A DNA stretch of 64,000 nt from Acestrorhynchus altus (GCA_034509495.1 CM067507.1:32305888-32369887), one strand, 5' to 3'. Shown: positions 47,441-60,677, counted from the first letter of the stretch. A program made the numbers and translations. Notes: generated from the sequence alone by a model not told the origin.

Positions 47441-48815
47441 TATTAAATAAATGTTAACTTCAGGCATTTGGAAAATCAAGTCATTTTTATCTCCCTTAGC
47501 TTTTAGCAATCATATATCTTGGCCAGGTGAGCCCAAACACTTGCAAGCCACTGTATGAAGTGAGTGGTCAGAAGTGGACCTAGACAGGAAACACAAGCGA
47601 GCAGATTAGATGCAACAATATGTTTTCCACAACAGAAGAGACTCGAGTGAATGATCCACAGGCCTTGTGTCCTTCAGCAAAGAAAAACAGAAAAGTCTCC
47701 AAAGCTCCATGTAGAGGAGGGATCGAGATTCAATCTGACCTCCCCCCAGAGACTGTCTAACCAACACATGAACCATGCTAAACCTCTCAGGCTTTCACCA
47801 AGGCTTTATTGACCATATGCTATAACAACTAAACACTTCTGACAGTTCTGTGTCTGCCTGTCCATAAACAACATTGGGTTATGTTTGACAAGTCAGACAA
47901 GGTCACTGTATCCCAAGAGCAGTGCATTTAAGCATTTATTATAAATGATATGTGCATGCTGTAATTACTGAACAGAATTATGGCAATGAAAGCTTACAGA
48001 CAAAAAGACTAGTCATCATGTCAGATGAAAAAGGAAAAAAAAAAACCCCAAAAACTGGCAATTCCAGGGACAAAAATACGCACAGAAGCAACACCAGACA
48101 TTGATTAAAGACAGAAATTATTCATGCCCCGGACAGAAGTGCGTCCATGGGTTGAAGATAAATGATGAGAAGTGCTCCCAAAGGCAGATCAACACCATGT
48201 CCATTCAGCTTGCACTACGTAATCACATCACATGGGAAAGGACTTTGACGTTTTTCCTTTTTTCCTCCTTGTGGATGCTGGAATCCTATTAGGACTTAGT
48301 GAATAATATTTTTTACTTTATAAATTATTTGGTCTGTTTGCCTCAGATTAGTGTAGGGGAGGGGGGTGTTTTGACCTGTACTAGGTCAAAGACTTGGATG
48401 TTGCATCAGGTGCACATAATTTGGAATGGGAACGGAGGAGGGGAAGCTTTTTGTGGGATCTTGTGACTATCATTTTTTTTTTTCCAGAAAGGTTTTGAGA
48501 GGAAAACAAACACAAAGCCAGACAAAAGTTGGATTGCTAGAAATAATCCTCATTTACTGGGAGAATCTCTCACTAACTCTAAAAAGACCAGAGCTTCCCA
48601 ACCAGGGGTGGCTTGTCCTTTTGAGAATCATAAGGAATATTTCATAAAAACAGAATTCAAAAGGAATTTAGCTCATATGTGCAGCATTCTCGGTTCTGAA
48701 AGTACTGTATATTTCAGGCCTGTTGTAACTTATTTGAAGCCATTTGATTGGATAGTTAAAACCTTAGACTCTCAACTTTTATATTCTCCATCACACAGAC
48801 CTCCTTAGAGCAAAT
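47441..48815. other. Intronic unique DNA, no gene recognised
   Basis: No coding match. The A and T runs near 48033 and 48473 are low complexity. Confidence 0.35.
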
Positions 48816-49075
48816 ATGTGGGGCCTGTACGGATAGCCTAACTGGGAACCAAAATGTTTTATCCATGGGTTCCATGTAGACCTCACATGCCCACCAGGTT
48901 CCCTGAAGGGAGCATGGATGTACGTGAAGTTAAGGTGGGCTGTAACAATGCAGCCCATGTAGGAACCACAACCGGGTCCCAGAAATAACAGGTACAAAAC
49001 CCATTCAGAGCCCATGCCCACCTGGAGCAAACCTAGCCCACATTCCACCCATGTGAGCCTGACAGAAGCATGCTG
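48816..49075. repeat. 'cccatgtggg' word repeat
   Basis: The words cccatg/cccac/catgtagg/ggtggg recur in both orientations (ccatgggttccatgtagacc, gcccatgtaggaacca, gagcccatgcccacctgg, acccatgtgagcct). This resembles a fish repeat built of degenerate self-complementary ccca(t/c)gtggg units. Confidence 0.5.
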
Positions 49076-49088
49076 GCTGGGAAGCTAC

Positions 49089-49931
49089 CAGGGGTGTAAG
49101 AAAATATCGAAATCGCTTGAGTATCGTAAAAATACTTTTCTGCTATCAAATAAAATATTGATTGTATTGTAATGTGCACTTTAAACCTGACGCTTACGCT
49201 TTGTGGTGCCACCGACCTATCATTAACTATCATCAAGCTAGCTGAGTTGACCCTATCGCCTTGTCTGAGCACGTCTGAGTAAACGTGAACATAGCCTAAA
49301 AGTATACTCAAGTGTCAGGACTGGGAGGGGTGCCTTAACTTCACTCCCTCAGCTGAGTCAACTTGGTGCCTGAGCTTCCACAAATTCCCATACCCAGATT
49401 ACATATCAGCACATTCCATATTTAAATGACCACTGGGCAACTGAATCCCCTATTTTGTCATTTTATAGCCAGAGAGAGAGAGCAGAGTCTATCAACACCA
49501 ACTGAAAGTCAGTACTGGAGGGGCTGCTCAGCTTCGAGAGTTCAAATTTTGTAATAAAAGACATGAACCCCAAAAATACTAATCAAGTATTACATTACAG
49601 GATTTTACTTTATTCGCACTGCTGTCAAATATTCTGAAGACCTTATAGCAAATACAATTCAGATCAATTTCAAACTCAAGACTTCCGAAATGTGTCAAAA
49701 TAGATCATATTTACATCTTAAATGAAGACTAAGAAGTCTAGGATCTCCTGGAGATAACATCTGGCATGTGGGGCTCCTCTAAATACTTGTGTTGTACACT
49801 GTGTTCAGATCCCGCTGTTCGGACTGCATATAAAGTAAACTTTTCTTTTAGTCAGATTTATTGTATATGACGGTGTGTCGACTTGCTTAAAATAACTAAA
49901 TATATTGCAAAATATCAAATCACAACCCCTG
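49089..49931. mobile_element. Possible hAT-like non-autonomous element
   Basis: Left 'caggggtgtaagaaaatatc' (49089) and right 'aatcacaacccctg' (49918-49931) could be decayed terminal repeats beginning CAGGGGTG. Inside are 'gtatcgtaaaaatac'-type words typical of such repeats, and an unrelated block at 49310-49560. The flanking 8 bases do not match, so no target duplication supports it. Confidence 0.3.
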
Positions 49932-51120
49932 TATTGTATCACCCAGTATCACAATACGCAGTCCTACAAGCTCCCCTGATTATCTGGAACATAATCAGGC
50001 AAGATCAAGCAGTTCCGAAGGAAATTCACTTCATAATATTAAATACTTTGTAAAATAAAAAGCCACTAAGATATTTGGTTTATTGTAAACGGGCTTTTTC
50101 AGACACGTACGTCATCGTACACAATAAACTGTATCAGCACAACTGATATGGATATTACAGGACGACTTCATGCCCTCTTACCCACTGTATATTTTGCCCC
50201 AGTCAGTGCTCAACCATTTCACAAGCATAGTCCCACCCATGAGATTCAAACGTGCTTTGAACATGGTGAAAGAATCTGCTTTAATTACTCTTCTCACAAC
50301 ATGCAGTGCGTCTCTAAAGTCCCTAAACTCTACTGTAATCCAGCTCATCTCATGCACAAACCACAGAATGTTATAGAACTGCAGCACTGGGTGGAACAAT
50401 GCAGGTAGACAGAACTTATTCCTGAAGGGTTTATTGCCCAAACTTAACCAGCTGTGTTATTTGAATTATAAAAATAAAATGGAATAAAAAGCATCTAAAA
50501 TGTCTCTAACATCTTTAACTAAACATCAAAAGCACTGCCTAATTATGTAATACAGTAAAAGGGTTTGAAGATATAAATAAATCACAACATAATCATAACC
50601 TAATACTACATGTGACAACAGCTTCCCACTCTGGCGAACAGCATTAAACAATCAAGCACAATCACTACGACCACAAAGTCAGACTGAATGAAACTTTAGC
50701 GAGACATGTGGATCACAAAACTGCAGCCCGGAGCCTGTGACTGTGCGTTAACCTCTTGTTCTGAGAGCAATAAAAGCCTAAGTGCCAGCAAACGACTGGC
50801 ATGGCAACAGCACAGCCACATGTGTCTTGCTGAATGGATTAGAAACCATATTGGACTGCAGGCCTCAGCGTCTGCGTGCAGTAAAAGCCATGTTTATTTT
50901 TGTTTCTTGCACGTTTTAATAGCTGCCTCTGAGGTTGCCTTCCATCCAGCAAGACCCTCCCCTTCCCCATACCGAGGCACAGTAGCTAGTAGGCTGTGGG
51001 GTTGCGTAGGTGGAAGAAGAAGGGCTGGGGAAATTAATAAGGTCCCTGCATTGATGGATGGTTTTAATTTAAACTTCATACACATGGCATTTTGGTGCAT
51101 CAAAATGTATTACATTACAC
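49932..51120. other. Intronic unique DNA, no gene recognised
   Basis: A 171-aa plus-strand ORF (50706-51221) ends in the dinucleotide array and has no recognisable domain. Nothing else seen. Confidence 0.35.

Positions 51121-51187
<67 letters not shown>
51121..51187. repeat. (GT)n(AT)n microsatellite
   Basis: Pure GT units to 51142 followed by pure AT units to about 51186. Confidence 0.97.
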
Positions 51188-51189
<2 letters not shown>

Positions 51190-52621
51190 AAAGCTATGTA
51201 TTGCAGGGGCTGAAAATGTAAGAAAGCATTATACCCGTCGCTGTCATCTCGGTCATGGATTAAGACAGTACAATTCAATGCAATTTCTCTGCATGTTTAG
51301 TCAAAGACTCTCCCATAACGTACCTATTAAAGCACCATACTACACCCATATCCAAAGTGGCATGACATAAGCTTCTGTGGCGGCCTTCAGACAGTAAGGC
51401 ACGAATATCAACATGCACATGCAGTGGCAACTAGGCGACTGCATGTGCAACCAACACTGAAAGTACTGTGCGAAATGTGACAGGGTAATGGAACCCAGAT
51501 GATCATGTGACTCATGAGTGCATGAGGTCTAGAACACAAACTTCAGATCAAAAGTATAAATTGTAACGTGAGGGATGTGGTGTGGAAGGCCTGGAACGAG
51601 AAGTAAAGAGAGAGAGAGAGAGAGAACACAGAGGAGAATTGCTCTGGTTGACCATTCACTGGCCAGAGCTGAGATCTGTGATCTTAAAATGAATCCCAAA
51701 TGAATAACGCCCTCAGAAGTTCCAAAATAATGCCAAGAGGATATTTCCTTCTTACTCTTGAGATTCTTACTTGCAATAAAAACAAATCAGAAAACAAAAC
51801 AATGGGCATACTTTTGTAATCCGGTGGATTTTTTAACACACAGTTAAGCAAACAGTGGCTAACAGCTCTTGATTACCCAAAATGGACAGTTTCCATCCAA
51901 CAGCAGACAGCATTTAACTACCTAATCTGGCATATGATTATGTATTGGGAAATGCATGGTGTGTCTTCTTGGGAAAACCACAGCTTCCACAGAAAGAGAA
52001 CAAAAGGGAGTTTAGGGGTGTTACAATGAAACATGCGGTGGATTTCTTTTATCCCATCATTAATCTTCATCATCGTTGTCTAGATGAAAGTGAAGAGCAT
52101 GGCACTAAGGGAGGTTAAAGCAAGCAGGAATAAGCTGCACCCTCTATTCTATAGCCATATCCAATATCCAAGTATTTAAAATATCCAGTACCCTTTCTAA
52201 TGACTTTCTAATGAATTACACTACTTTCAGGAGAATTCATTGCTGTGATTATGCTCTGTACTGCCAGAAGAAAGAGACAAGACGTAGCCACGCATGAGCC
52301 TCACATCCAGAACTGTGCACATGTTTTTTGGCACCTGTGAAAAACTGAGAGTGTTGCAGATGTTTTAATGAACACGTCGATGGAAAAATCCCAACTTTAA
52401 TGTTCTTTGTATTTGTACTAATATTATGTGCTTAATTCATGAAATAAACACACAGATTCATAGATTTTACAGTAAAATTGATTAAAATATATGTTGCTGT
52501 CTCATTACTAAGATAAATGATCTTATATATAAAGTGCTTAGGTGCCTAAAATGGCTTAAAAACAAGTCATCGGCAGTGATTTTTACCAGTCATGTAAGGG
52601 TTTTAAATCAGAAAAGCACTT
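51188..52621. other. Intronic unique DNA, no gene recognised
   Basis: Short GA tract at 51608-51625. No coding match. Confidence 0.35.
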
Positions 52622-52674
52622 TTGTAAGTCACTCTGGATAAGGGCGTCTGCTAAATGCCATAAATGTAAATGTT
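52622..52674 (+). mobile_element. Teleost retroposon 3' tail
   Basis: gtaagtcactctggataagg then gcgtctgctaaatgccataa and 'atgtaaatg'. This is the conserved 3' tail shared by fish SINEs and their LINE partners. Only the tail is visible; a 5' body was not recognised. Confidence 0.7.
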
Positions 52675-54084
52675 TGAAAACTGGCTCATAAAATAATAAT
52701 AGGTTTGGTGAAGGAAATATTGAGGGTCAAGCCCACATTACAGTGCCATGCTCAACTGTACTGAGCACGGCTTATTTGAGGGCAGCTCTAAAACTATGAG
52801 TTATAGTAATGAAAGCCTAATGTAACACAGATGCACACGCTCACATTCCAGATCAGACACATTATACACTGCTTCTCTTCATTGAGTCAAAAATACCAAA
52901 GGTGAGTGGTGTTTCCATGCCTTTGTTCAAAGCACTGGGTCATTTCTAAGGCATGTGAAGTTTCAAAATTATGCTCTGAATGTATATTTTTAGTTTTAAT
53001 AGTAAACCTTGCAAATAAGGTCCAAATTTACACATCGACACACCCATTAATAACATCCTAGATGCTAAGCTGACAGTCAGCATATTCATCTTCTGATGAA
53101 CAGTCCAATCAAATTATGGCCCCAAAACACTCCACCTGATTTCTTTTCCCCCACAAATGTCACCTTAATAAACACAAATGAATCACATTTACAATAGTTT
53201 ACAACAGTGATTACACTGTAATCCAGGCTGAAATTTGAACCAAATGCTTGTCTAAAGCAGTCATATTATATTTCTTGCAGATGGCCTACTTAAGCTCCCG
53301 TTGCACCTAATTGCAACCGTATGAATACAATGTGTCATGAACGCATCTGTTCACAGTCCACGAGATCTTGCTTTTGCGAGTTGTTTCTATGCGTTCCATA
53401 AAAGCTGCAGAAGCACAGGGTGTGTTAGCTACACATCGAAAACATGGGTACATTTTCTTTCTACAACAGTGATCATGTGCCTGATAATAAAGCAAAGAAA
53501 CTGTTCTGTTCTTAAGGTTTAGCTACCTCCACATCTCTTCATTCTCATTCTTTCCACAGTTAAAACTCCACAATCAGACCCTCCACCCAAGCCCTTTCAC
53601 TTTTCTTTGTCACACCAAAGCTGAACTGCCTTCCTTGTAGAGTAGTATTCTAGCTTCTAGGAAATGACGAGCCTTAAGATTAATAACTTATTAGAATGAA
53701 TGGAGAAATTCTGCCAGAACAACAATTTCTAAACATTCAATTGATACCTTAGAGGACACATTTTACTATTTACATTTGATGAAAACCTATTGATCTACTT
53801 TTGTAAGCCAATAGAGCTGCAACAAAACAACAACTTGACTAAATACGTTAATGATTAACTACATATGAATCCCTCAAATATCTATTAACTCCTATGTAGC
53901 TATCAGCTTTAATCAGCTTAGCTTGGGGTTGTTTCACACATCAAATTTTATATTTAAAAATTAATGAGATTTCACATGAATTTTCAGTTTAAAAATTTCA
54001 TAATGAATAGTTGAACTGAAATTTCTTGAAAATGCCTTGAAAATCTTGCATCTTTTTTACATCTACATTTTTCCTTCTGTAGTC
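52675..54084. other. Intronic unique DNA, no gene recognised
   Basis: A plus-strand acceptor-like 'tatttcttgcag' at about 53269-53280 opens no recognisable coding sequence. AT-rich to the right. Confidence 0.35.
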
Positions 54085-54856
54085 TATTGATTTTTTTTTA
54101 CATTACAACCTGTATATAAATGTTTTTTTATTATCTGATTTTTATGTGATGCTGCACAAAACACTCTGAATAGAAATGAGAAAAAAAATGTGTATTTGGA
54201 AATTTAAAAAACAAAACAAAACTGAATATTGACATGTGCATATGTATCATCCCCCTTTTCTATGAAGTCCCTAAACAGTTGTGGTGCAACCAATTATCTT
54301 CAGAAGCCACATGCTTAGTGAAAAAGTCCACCTGTGTGCAATCTAAGAGTCACATGATCTGTCAGTATATACACACCTTTTCTGAAAGGCCCCAGAGGCT
54401 GAAACACCATTAAGCAAGAGGCGTCACTAACCTTACGCCATGAACACCAAGGAGATCTCCTAACAAGTCAGGGACAAATTTGATGAGAAGTACAAGTCAG
54501 GGTTGGGATACAAGAAAATTTCCAAATCTCTGATGATCCCCAAGAGCAACATCCATTCCATTATCATCAAAAGGAAAGAACATGGTACCACAACAAACCT
54601 GCCAAGAGAGGGCCGCCCACCAAATCTCTCAGACTGGGCAGGGAGGGCATTAATCAGGGAGGCAGCACAGAGACCAGCCTAAAGAAGCTGTAGAGTTCCC
54701 AAGCAGAGACTGGAGTATCTGTCCATATGACCACAATAAGCTCCATATTACAAATGTAATGTTCAAAGTTCTAGGCATTTTCTGTAAATGAAATGATGCA
54801 AACCCTCAAATAATAACAGAAATGCCAAGGGGGATGAATACTTTCGCAAGACACTG
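54085..54856 (+). mobile_element. Internally deleted Tc1-like transposon, family A copy 2
   Basis: Right terminus gatgaatactttcgcaagac..actg ends at 54856 followed by TA. The left side begins inside the element at 'cattacaacctgtatataaa'. The N-terminal region is present: 'ccaaggagatctcctaacaa' (helix-turn-helix start), then 'ggatacaagaaaatttccaa' (GYKKISKS-like), then 'atccattccattatcatcaa' and 'ctgccaagagagggccgccc' (LPREGRP). It then jumps from 'atgaccacaataagctcc' to 3' UTR-like 'caaatgtaatgttcaaag', losing the DDE domain. Confidence 0.87.
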
Positions 54857-55924
54857 TAATATAAAAATAACTGAATGGACAAAAGAATAACAGCACTGCT
54901 CCGTATGCATGCGCTAAGTCGAGATTGTGCTGAGAGGTAGGAGTACAGTATATGAAATGCTTGCTTTTCCAGTCTCTTAACGTTTCCTTTTCTATAAAGG
55001 GCCAGCGCCCACTTCTGAACAGAGGTCACGCTAAGGTCCTAAACATGCTGCCTTAGATGAAAGCAGACAGCGGATAAGTATTTTGCCGCCTCGCAAGCGC
55101 ACTCATTGAGTTTGCTTTGATTTCTGCTCATTTCTCCAAGTAAAGACGCTGCCTGGGCTGGGTACTGGCCTCATCAAGGAGCGTGCGGTGGGGGTGGTGG
55201 GGGTTAGCAGGGAGGAGTAAGCCCAATCACCTCTGGGTCATTGCATAACTCTGTCTTCTGTACATCAAGGGCCTGTGCGCAGGCACAATACTCATCTATG
55301 CCTGATCTTATATTCTAACTCTCAACACAGGCTAATGAAGACGGGTGAAACTCTGGAGCTGTCATGAATAATAGAACACATAAGTTGAACATATATACAG
55401 TATGTATGAATTTGCATGTGACTTCCCGCCATGCTTTCCTGTGGGACACAATACAGAAATACATAAATAAACATATGTCTTTGTCATGGCATTCAATCAA
55501 AAAAGGGTTTCCGGTGGATAAATATGCTGATAAATGTTTGATCATGAATTACAAGTAGGACCCTACTAGATTAGGGAGCTGAACACATGGTAAATGCAGC
55601 ACTATTACTCATGTCGCTAAGCTTTACCTTCAGTGCTTCTCAAAGCAGTAAGTGCTCAGGGCTCCCTACATGGTTTACATTTTTGCTCACAACACATTGG
55701 ACCCAGAGGACCAGTTTGAAAACCTCTTTTCTCGATGGACCATCTTAACAGAGAATATCCTATGTAGCATTTAACAAAAAATATGGCTGATTTGCTCAAC
55801 ATCTATTTTCATTTGGAGAAAAATTCACATACACGCCTCTCAAAAATGCATCAAGAGGGAGTTGTTGGAATGGAATTAATCTTTCTAGGTGTGAATGTAA
55901 TGATATATGTAAGTATTTACAATA
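54857..55924. other. Intronic unique DNA, no gene recognised
   Basis: A G-rich tract at 55186-55204 (gtgggggtggtgggggtt). No coding match. Confidence 0.35.
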
Positions 55925-56520
55925 TTAGAGCATAAAGGATACATTTATTAGAGAAAACTGAAAGGAGGCTCTAGTACCTTGTTGCACTGCCTCTAGCCTA
56001 AATACAAGATGAGATTTGGTTTGCATTGATGCGTACAGGTTCCCTACGGCATCCTGCAGCACATTTGCCCACATATGTTGCAGCTGGGCCTGTAGATCCT
56101 GCACACTCATAGGTTGCAGAAGTTGGCATCCCAGTGGGCCCCATAAATGCTCAATTGGCAATAAATCTTGTGACTGAGGAGGCCAAGTAACTGTTGCAAC
56201 CTGGGGGGAAACAACCTTTGATCTGACTACGCAACCATTATCCAGATGACTAAAGCCAGTTGGAAGTCTTGCTGTGAGAGGCAACACATGTAGCTGCAGG
56301 AAGCCCTAAATGTATCACTGAGCTGGGGTGACCTACTGTGATATGAAATTGATCCACAGAAAATCACTCCAGCAGTTGGGGCAGTGTGTCACTCCACAGC
56401 AAATGCAGGCTTGAAACACTCACTATAAGGCCTCCATAGCTGAACCATTTTAGGATCCCAAACAGAACCTGGATTTGTCACTAAAGTTAATATGGTTCTA
56501 GTCTGTAGCAGTCAAGGTTT
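55925..56520 (-). mobile_element. Tc1-like transposase relic, family C copy 3
   Basis: The best-preserved C-terminus in the window. A minus-strand open stretch carries TWPPQSQDLLPIEHLWGPLG and LQAQLQHMWANVLQDAVGN followed by LYASMQ, i.e. the PDLxPIEHLWD catalytic-E box and terminal helix of Tc1-type transposases. To the right the 'NFSDKSRFCLGS' (first D block) relic is recognisable; the piece between is short and frameshifted. Confidence 0.85.
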
Positions 56521-56829
56521 GTTGTTTATGACATCACTGCAAACAGGCGTAGGTGTCACATGATCTGTCAATATCCATTGGATTCCAAATTAGTATGCAA
56601 ATTTTATTTTCAGATTTTCCTAAATGGTCAGTGCAAATGAAAGTCAGAGTATATATATATATATACATATATATATATTAAAATATTAAGCATAATGGAG
56701 TTTCAAAACATTTTATAGGTTGTACAGAACTGAAAATGCTCCCATTTACTGAAATCAAAAGCTATTTCAATCAAAAACCTCTTAACAGGCCAAATTACAT
56801 GTTAATATAGGACGCCTTCTTTTAAATTA
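56521..56829. other. AT-rich spacer with (AT)n run
   Basis: Imperfect AT run at 56649-56679. No gene recognised. Confidence 0.5.
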
Positions 56830-57013
56830 CCTTCTCAATTCTTGCATCCATTTTGGTTTTGGACAGTTTATCCTTGACTTTCTTTGCAGAGCTGCTGATT
56901 TGATGTGAACTGCCTACCACCCTCATAGATACTCCAAAGGTTCTCAATAGGGTTGAGGTCAGGGGGGAAAGATGGCCAGCTAACATCCACTACTCCATCC
57001 ATCTGGACCATCC
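56830..57013 (-). mobile_element. Tc1-like relic, C-terminal part
   Basis: 'ggttctcaatagggttgagg' is the reverse complement of the PDLNPIENL box. Flanking 'atagatactccaaaggttct' and 'ggatggccagctaac'-type text agrees with a minus-strand Tc1 C-terminus. It abuts a plus-strand family A fragment. Confidence 0.55.
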
Positions 57014-57208
57014 AGGGCTGTAATTGCTGCAAAAGGCGGCTCTACAAATTACTGACTTTAGGGGATTATGCACAGTTTTCTGTTATTTTGTCCTCTTTGT
57101 TGTTTGCTTCACAATAAAAAAATCAAATGTTCAAAATAAAACGATGCAAACCCTCAAGTAATCCATTTTAATTCCAGGTTGTGAGGTAGCAAAACACAAA
57201 AAATGCCT
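57014..57208 (+). mobile_element. Tc1-like family A copy 3, 3' end only
   Basis: 'ctgtaattgctgcaaaaggc', 'attactgactttaggggatt' and 'gcttcacaataaaaaaatc' with 'gttgtgaggtagcaaaacac' match the 3' untranslated part of the family A copies at 2.6 and 54.1 kb. The terminal inverted repeat is lost. Confidence 0.8.
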
Positions 57209-59530
57209 TTGTGCTCCATGGAATTCTTGACTTCTTTGGTGTTTTTCCATCTGAAAGTTGTGGAGCACAGTTCATGTTTTGTGTAACACTGTATACATTT
57301 GATCTGGTTATATTTGCAAAGTGTCACAGTGCAATTTAGTAACTGAATGCATTAAAGACACTACAGTATATCCTATCATCAACGCCTACGTAGGACTCCA
57401 TGGTCCAAAGCACCTTTCACACCTGATCACCTGTGAATGCGTCCTGAATCTAAAGTACCTTTCACAGTGGATGGTGAGGGACAGAAACATGACATTTCTT
57501 TTTCTTCCCAAGCATGACTTTGGACTGAAACAGTTTTGGCTGAAGTAGCAGAGACTGAGTGGCAACACAACATATCCATTTTCAGATGACAGCAAGTGAT
57601 ATTTCCCATTAGGTTTCTATCATGGCCTGCGGATCTCGTGCGGTCGAGGTGTATATTAGGTCCTCAAGCCGCAGTTGAACTATGACACTGCGGTTAAAAC
57701 TTCCCTTTCACTGGACACATTCCTGCCGTTTCTGGTTTCAAAAACAGCAATGGTGTTAGTAGCTTAGGGACTCATGCTGTGACCTCGGCAGGACGTGCAT
57801 GGGCGTGAGGCATCCGGGAAGTCAGACCTTGCTCTTGTGGGACAGGGATCGAGTACTTCACAGCTTTGCTATTATGGTTAGCAAGAGGTTACTTGAAGAA
57901 GGGGGCACCTGCAGCCTAAGCTGGCTACTATGTGTGTGTTTTGGAGCACTGCACGACCCATATTAGTGAGTGGGAGGCAACTGCCTGCAGAATGGTCAGT
58001 GCAAAGGTGCCAGGCAATGAGAAAAGGAGGACGAAAGGTGTATGGATGTGAAAGCTATTGTTGACCAATGACTTTCAAAACATCATCTGATACTATTGCT
58101 GCCTTCCAGATGGTTAACGATCCATCATCAGTAAGGGCGTCTGCCGAGTTAGGGTCATGGAGAAACCTGGCGCAGCCAGTCTCTACAGTTGCAGGTCATG
58201 TGAGGCTTTGTGAAATTCGTCATCTACAATTTGACACGTTGAGCAAACATGTGGTTGGATGGATTTGGGCCATAATACACAAAATGAGATTTGACACTGA
58301 AGTCAATGATGCATGCGCTCCCTTCTATAGAGCACAAGACAAATTCACTTTAAAAGTATCCCCACTGCGGGAGGGGGGTATTAAAGCTATTACAGTCTAC
58401 TATTATCTGTCAGTCAAGGTTGATAGATGTAAGAAAGGAAACCATCATTTATTAATGTCTCCCTTCATGAATAACTGCACACAGGCAAACCTCGGGGGGT
58501 TGGAGCAGTAAAGCTTAGACTTACTACAACACAGAATGAATTTAGATGCCTTCTCAAAGCAGTCCTCAGGGCTCCTTAGATACAGGCCTTACAGACAAGA
58601 CCAACGTTCTCCTAACAGTCAGTGTTGGGGGGGGGTCACAATATGATTTAATGTTCATCTAACTTCAGGACAAACGTAACGGATAATGAAAGGCTATTGG
58701 CTTGAATCGGATGTAATAGAAACACTAAACTGCAGGAGAGAGTGAAGAACGGTGACCTACGGAGAACCCTTTATGAATAATAAAAGCTTTCAGATCAAAA
58801 AAGTCCTAATCTCCCATCTTCCATCTTTAGAACTTCACGAGAGACACGAGGCTAATAAGCAACAGTGGTGCTTGGAGCGACTGAATATGAAAAAGAGAAA
58901 AGGAAATAAAACAAACGCATTTCTCAGAGGAAGGGGAGGGAAGCCCCTCCGTCAAACCGAACTTCCTTAACGCAACGTGCCCAAGAAAACAAAACCGGGC
59001 AACCGTGTCCAAGAGGCCATAGCACAGGCAGGATCTACCTGGTGTTTACACAGGTGGGCTTCCATTCAGACATATGGTTGGCAGAAAAAAGCAGGGGAGT
59101 CTGGGACGGAAAAGAGCAAAAGCAAGAAGTCACAGAGAGATAAAGATGGGAAACAGAGAGACAGAGCCAGACAGACATGAAACTAAAATGGAATGTAACT
59201 GGGAGCCGAACACAGGCAAAACTCAGAGGTTGGGTGGAGGTAATTGATTCACTGACACACAGTCCCTGTAGAGAGGATCTTTTGGTCTTTTAGGTCAATC
59301 CACTTAAGTGGCTTCAGAGGTCGACTCGAAAGCCAAATGCGTGTGGTATTTTCTTTTTTCTCATCTTTAACCATGAATCCACAAAAGGCGCTCGAGACTT
59401 CATTCTGACAGGAAAATGTGCTGGTATTCAAGGCATGGACATCTTTGCATTTTACCACTGTCCCCACTGCGACCACACTCCCACGCCAGGCTTTTGAGAG
59501 TGGGTGAGTGTGCGTGTGTGTATGTCTGCC

Positions 59531-59534
<4 letters not shown>
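57209..59534. other. Intronic unique DNA, no gene recognised
   Basis: 57.6-58.5 kb is repeat-free and GC-richer; its 147-aa plus-strand ORF (58068-58511) has no recognisable domain. Nothing coding could be supported. Confidence 0.35.

Positions 59535-59566
<32 letters not shown>
59535..59566. repeat. (TG)n microsatellite
   Basis: Sixteen or so TG units, preceded by TGTC/TGCC variants. Confidence 0.95.
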
Positions 59567-59567
<1 letters not shown>

Positions 59568-60540
59568 AGAGGTTAGAGGCCAAAGCAATGTGTCTCCAAG
59601 ACCCTAGAGTGTGTTTGTGTGTATGGGAAAGACCACAGGAGAAGACACACCTCCCCATCAGTTGGCTGACAGTCAGTGTGGTCTCTAATTACCCCGGGGA
59701 GAGATCCGTTCACACAGCCAATTACAAGCCACCGTTCCCCTCTCCATATCGCATCATTCTGACCTTTCACTGGAGAGCGTGATGGAAGCGCACCGAAGAT
59801 GTTATCTGGTTAAATTTGGTAAAATCCATGCTCATCAGCCAGCATCCAAGCACGAATGCACCAACTGAGAGAATCATGACGATGTCAGACCACGAGAACA
59901 TTCATATTTTTTTCCTAAATGCATCTATTTGAACACCTCTGCAAATAAGATGAGCTCATTAAAAGACAAATTCACTATTTGTATAAACTGCTGTGATCTT
60001 AACTTGTGAACAATCTTAACATCATAATGCTACCATTGTTTAATGGCGTTCCTTTGACAGCACTCTAGAATTCTAATTTGTAAATAATCATGTAAAATTC
60101 AACAGGTTGCTGTAAATTTAGCTGAATAAAAGCCATTTCAAATTGTAATCACTTGAGGCCCACACTGAATCTATAAACACTCTGGCTACATATAATTAGA
60201 AGGGGAACGTCGATATTATTACTGGCTCTGCAGGGACTGCAATCCCTATTTTTAGCTTGCACACAGACAGAAGCTTGTCTAGTCACTAGAACAACATATT
60301 CCCACTATTTAACCTTACTAAATGTAGGCGAGTGTATAAAAGCACAGCTCTAAAAATGGAAGGTTTAATACCCAGGACTTTGGAGTCTTTACATTCACCT
60401 GCCATGTTATATGAATAAGAGACTCATAAATAGCTAAATTAACATGTTTAATGTTTACAATAATTATATATTTTAAATAATCTTTTAAATATAATTTAAT
60501 ATCTAATAAAATATAATAATTTAAATAGTTATGTTACTGC
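59567..60540. other. Intronic unique DNA
   Basis: A repeat-free stretch with 'gtggtctctaattaccccgg' at about 59678-59697 containing a homeodomain TAATTA core. No gene recognised. Confidence 0.3.
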
Positions 60541-60566
60541 TATGCATATATATATATATATATATA

Positions 60567-60576
60567 AAAAGAGCAA

Positions 60577-60670
<94 letters not shown>

Positions 60671-60677
60671 CTCTTTT
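60567..60677. repeat. 111-bp near-perfect palindrome with (AT)n core
   Basis: Unique arms aaaagagcaaatat (left) and atatttgctctttt (right) are exact reverse complements and enclose about 83 bases of alternating AT with one phase slip near 60600. A separate AT run (60545-60566) precedes the left arm. Confidence 0.9.

Noticed and set aside
49081..49939. Full hAT element with 8-bp target duplication
   Set aside because: Candidate terminal repeats are weak and the flanking 8-mers (gaagctac and tattgtat) do not match; kept only as a low-confidence feature.
50706..51221. 171-aa plus-strand ORF
   Set aside because: Ends in the GT/AT array and lacks any recognisable domain.
58068..58511. 147-aa plus-strand ORF
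   Set aside because: No motif, no start context and no splice partner; considered chance.
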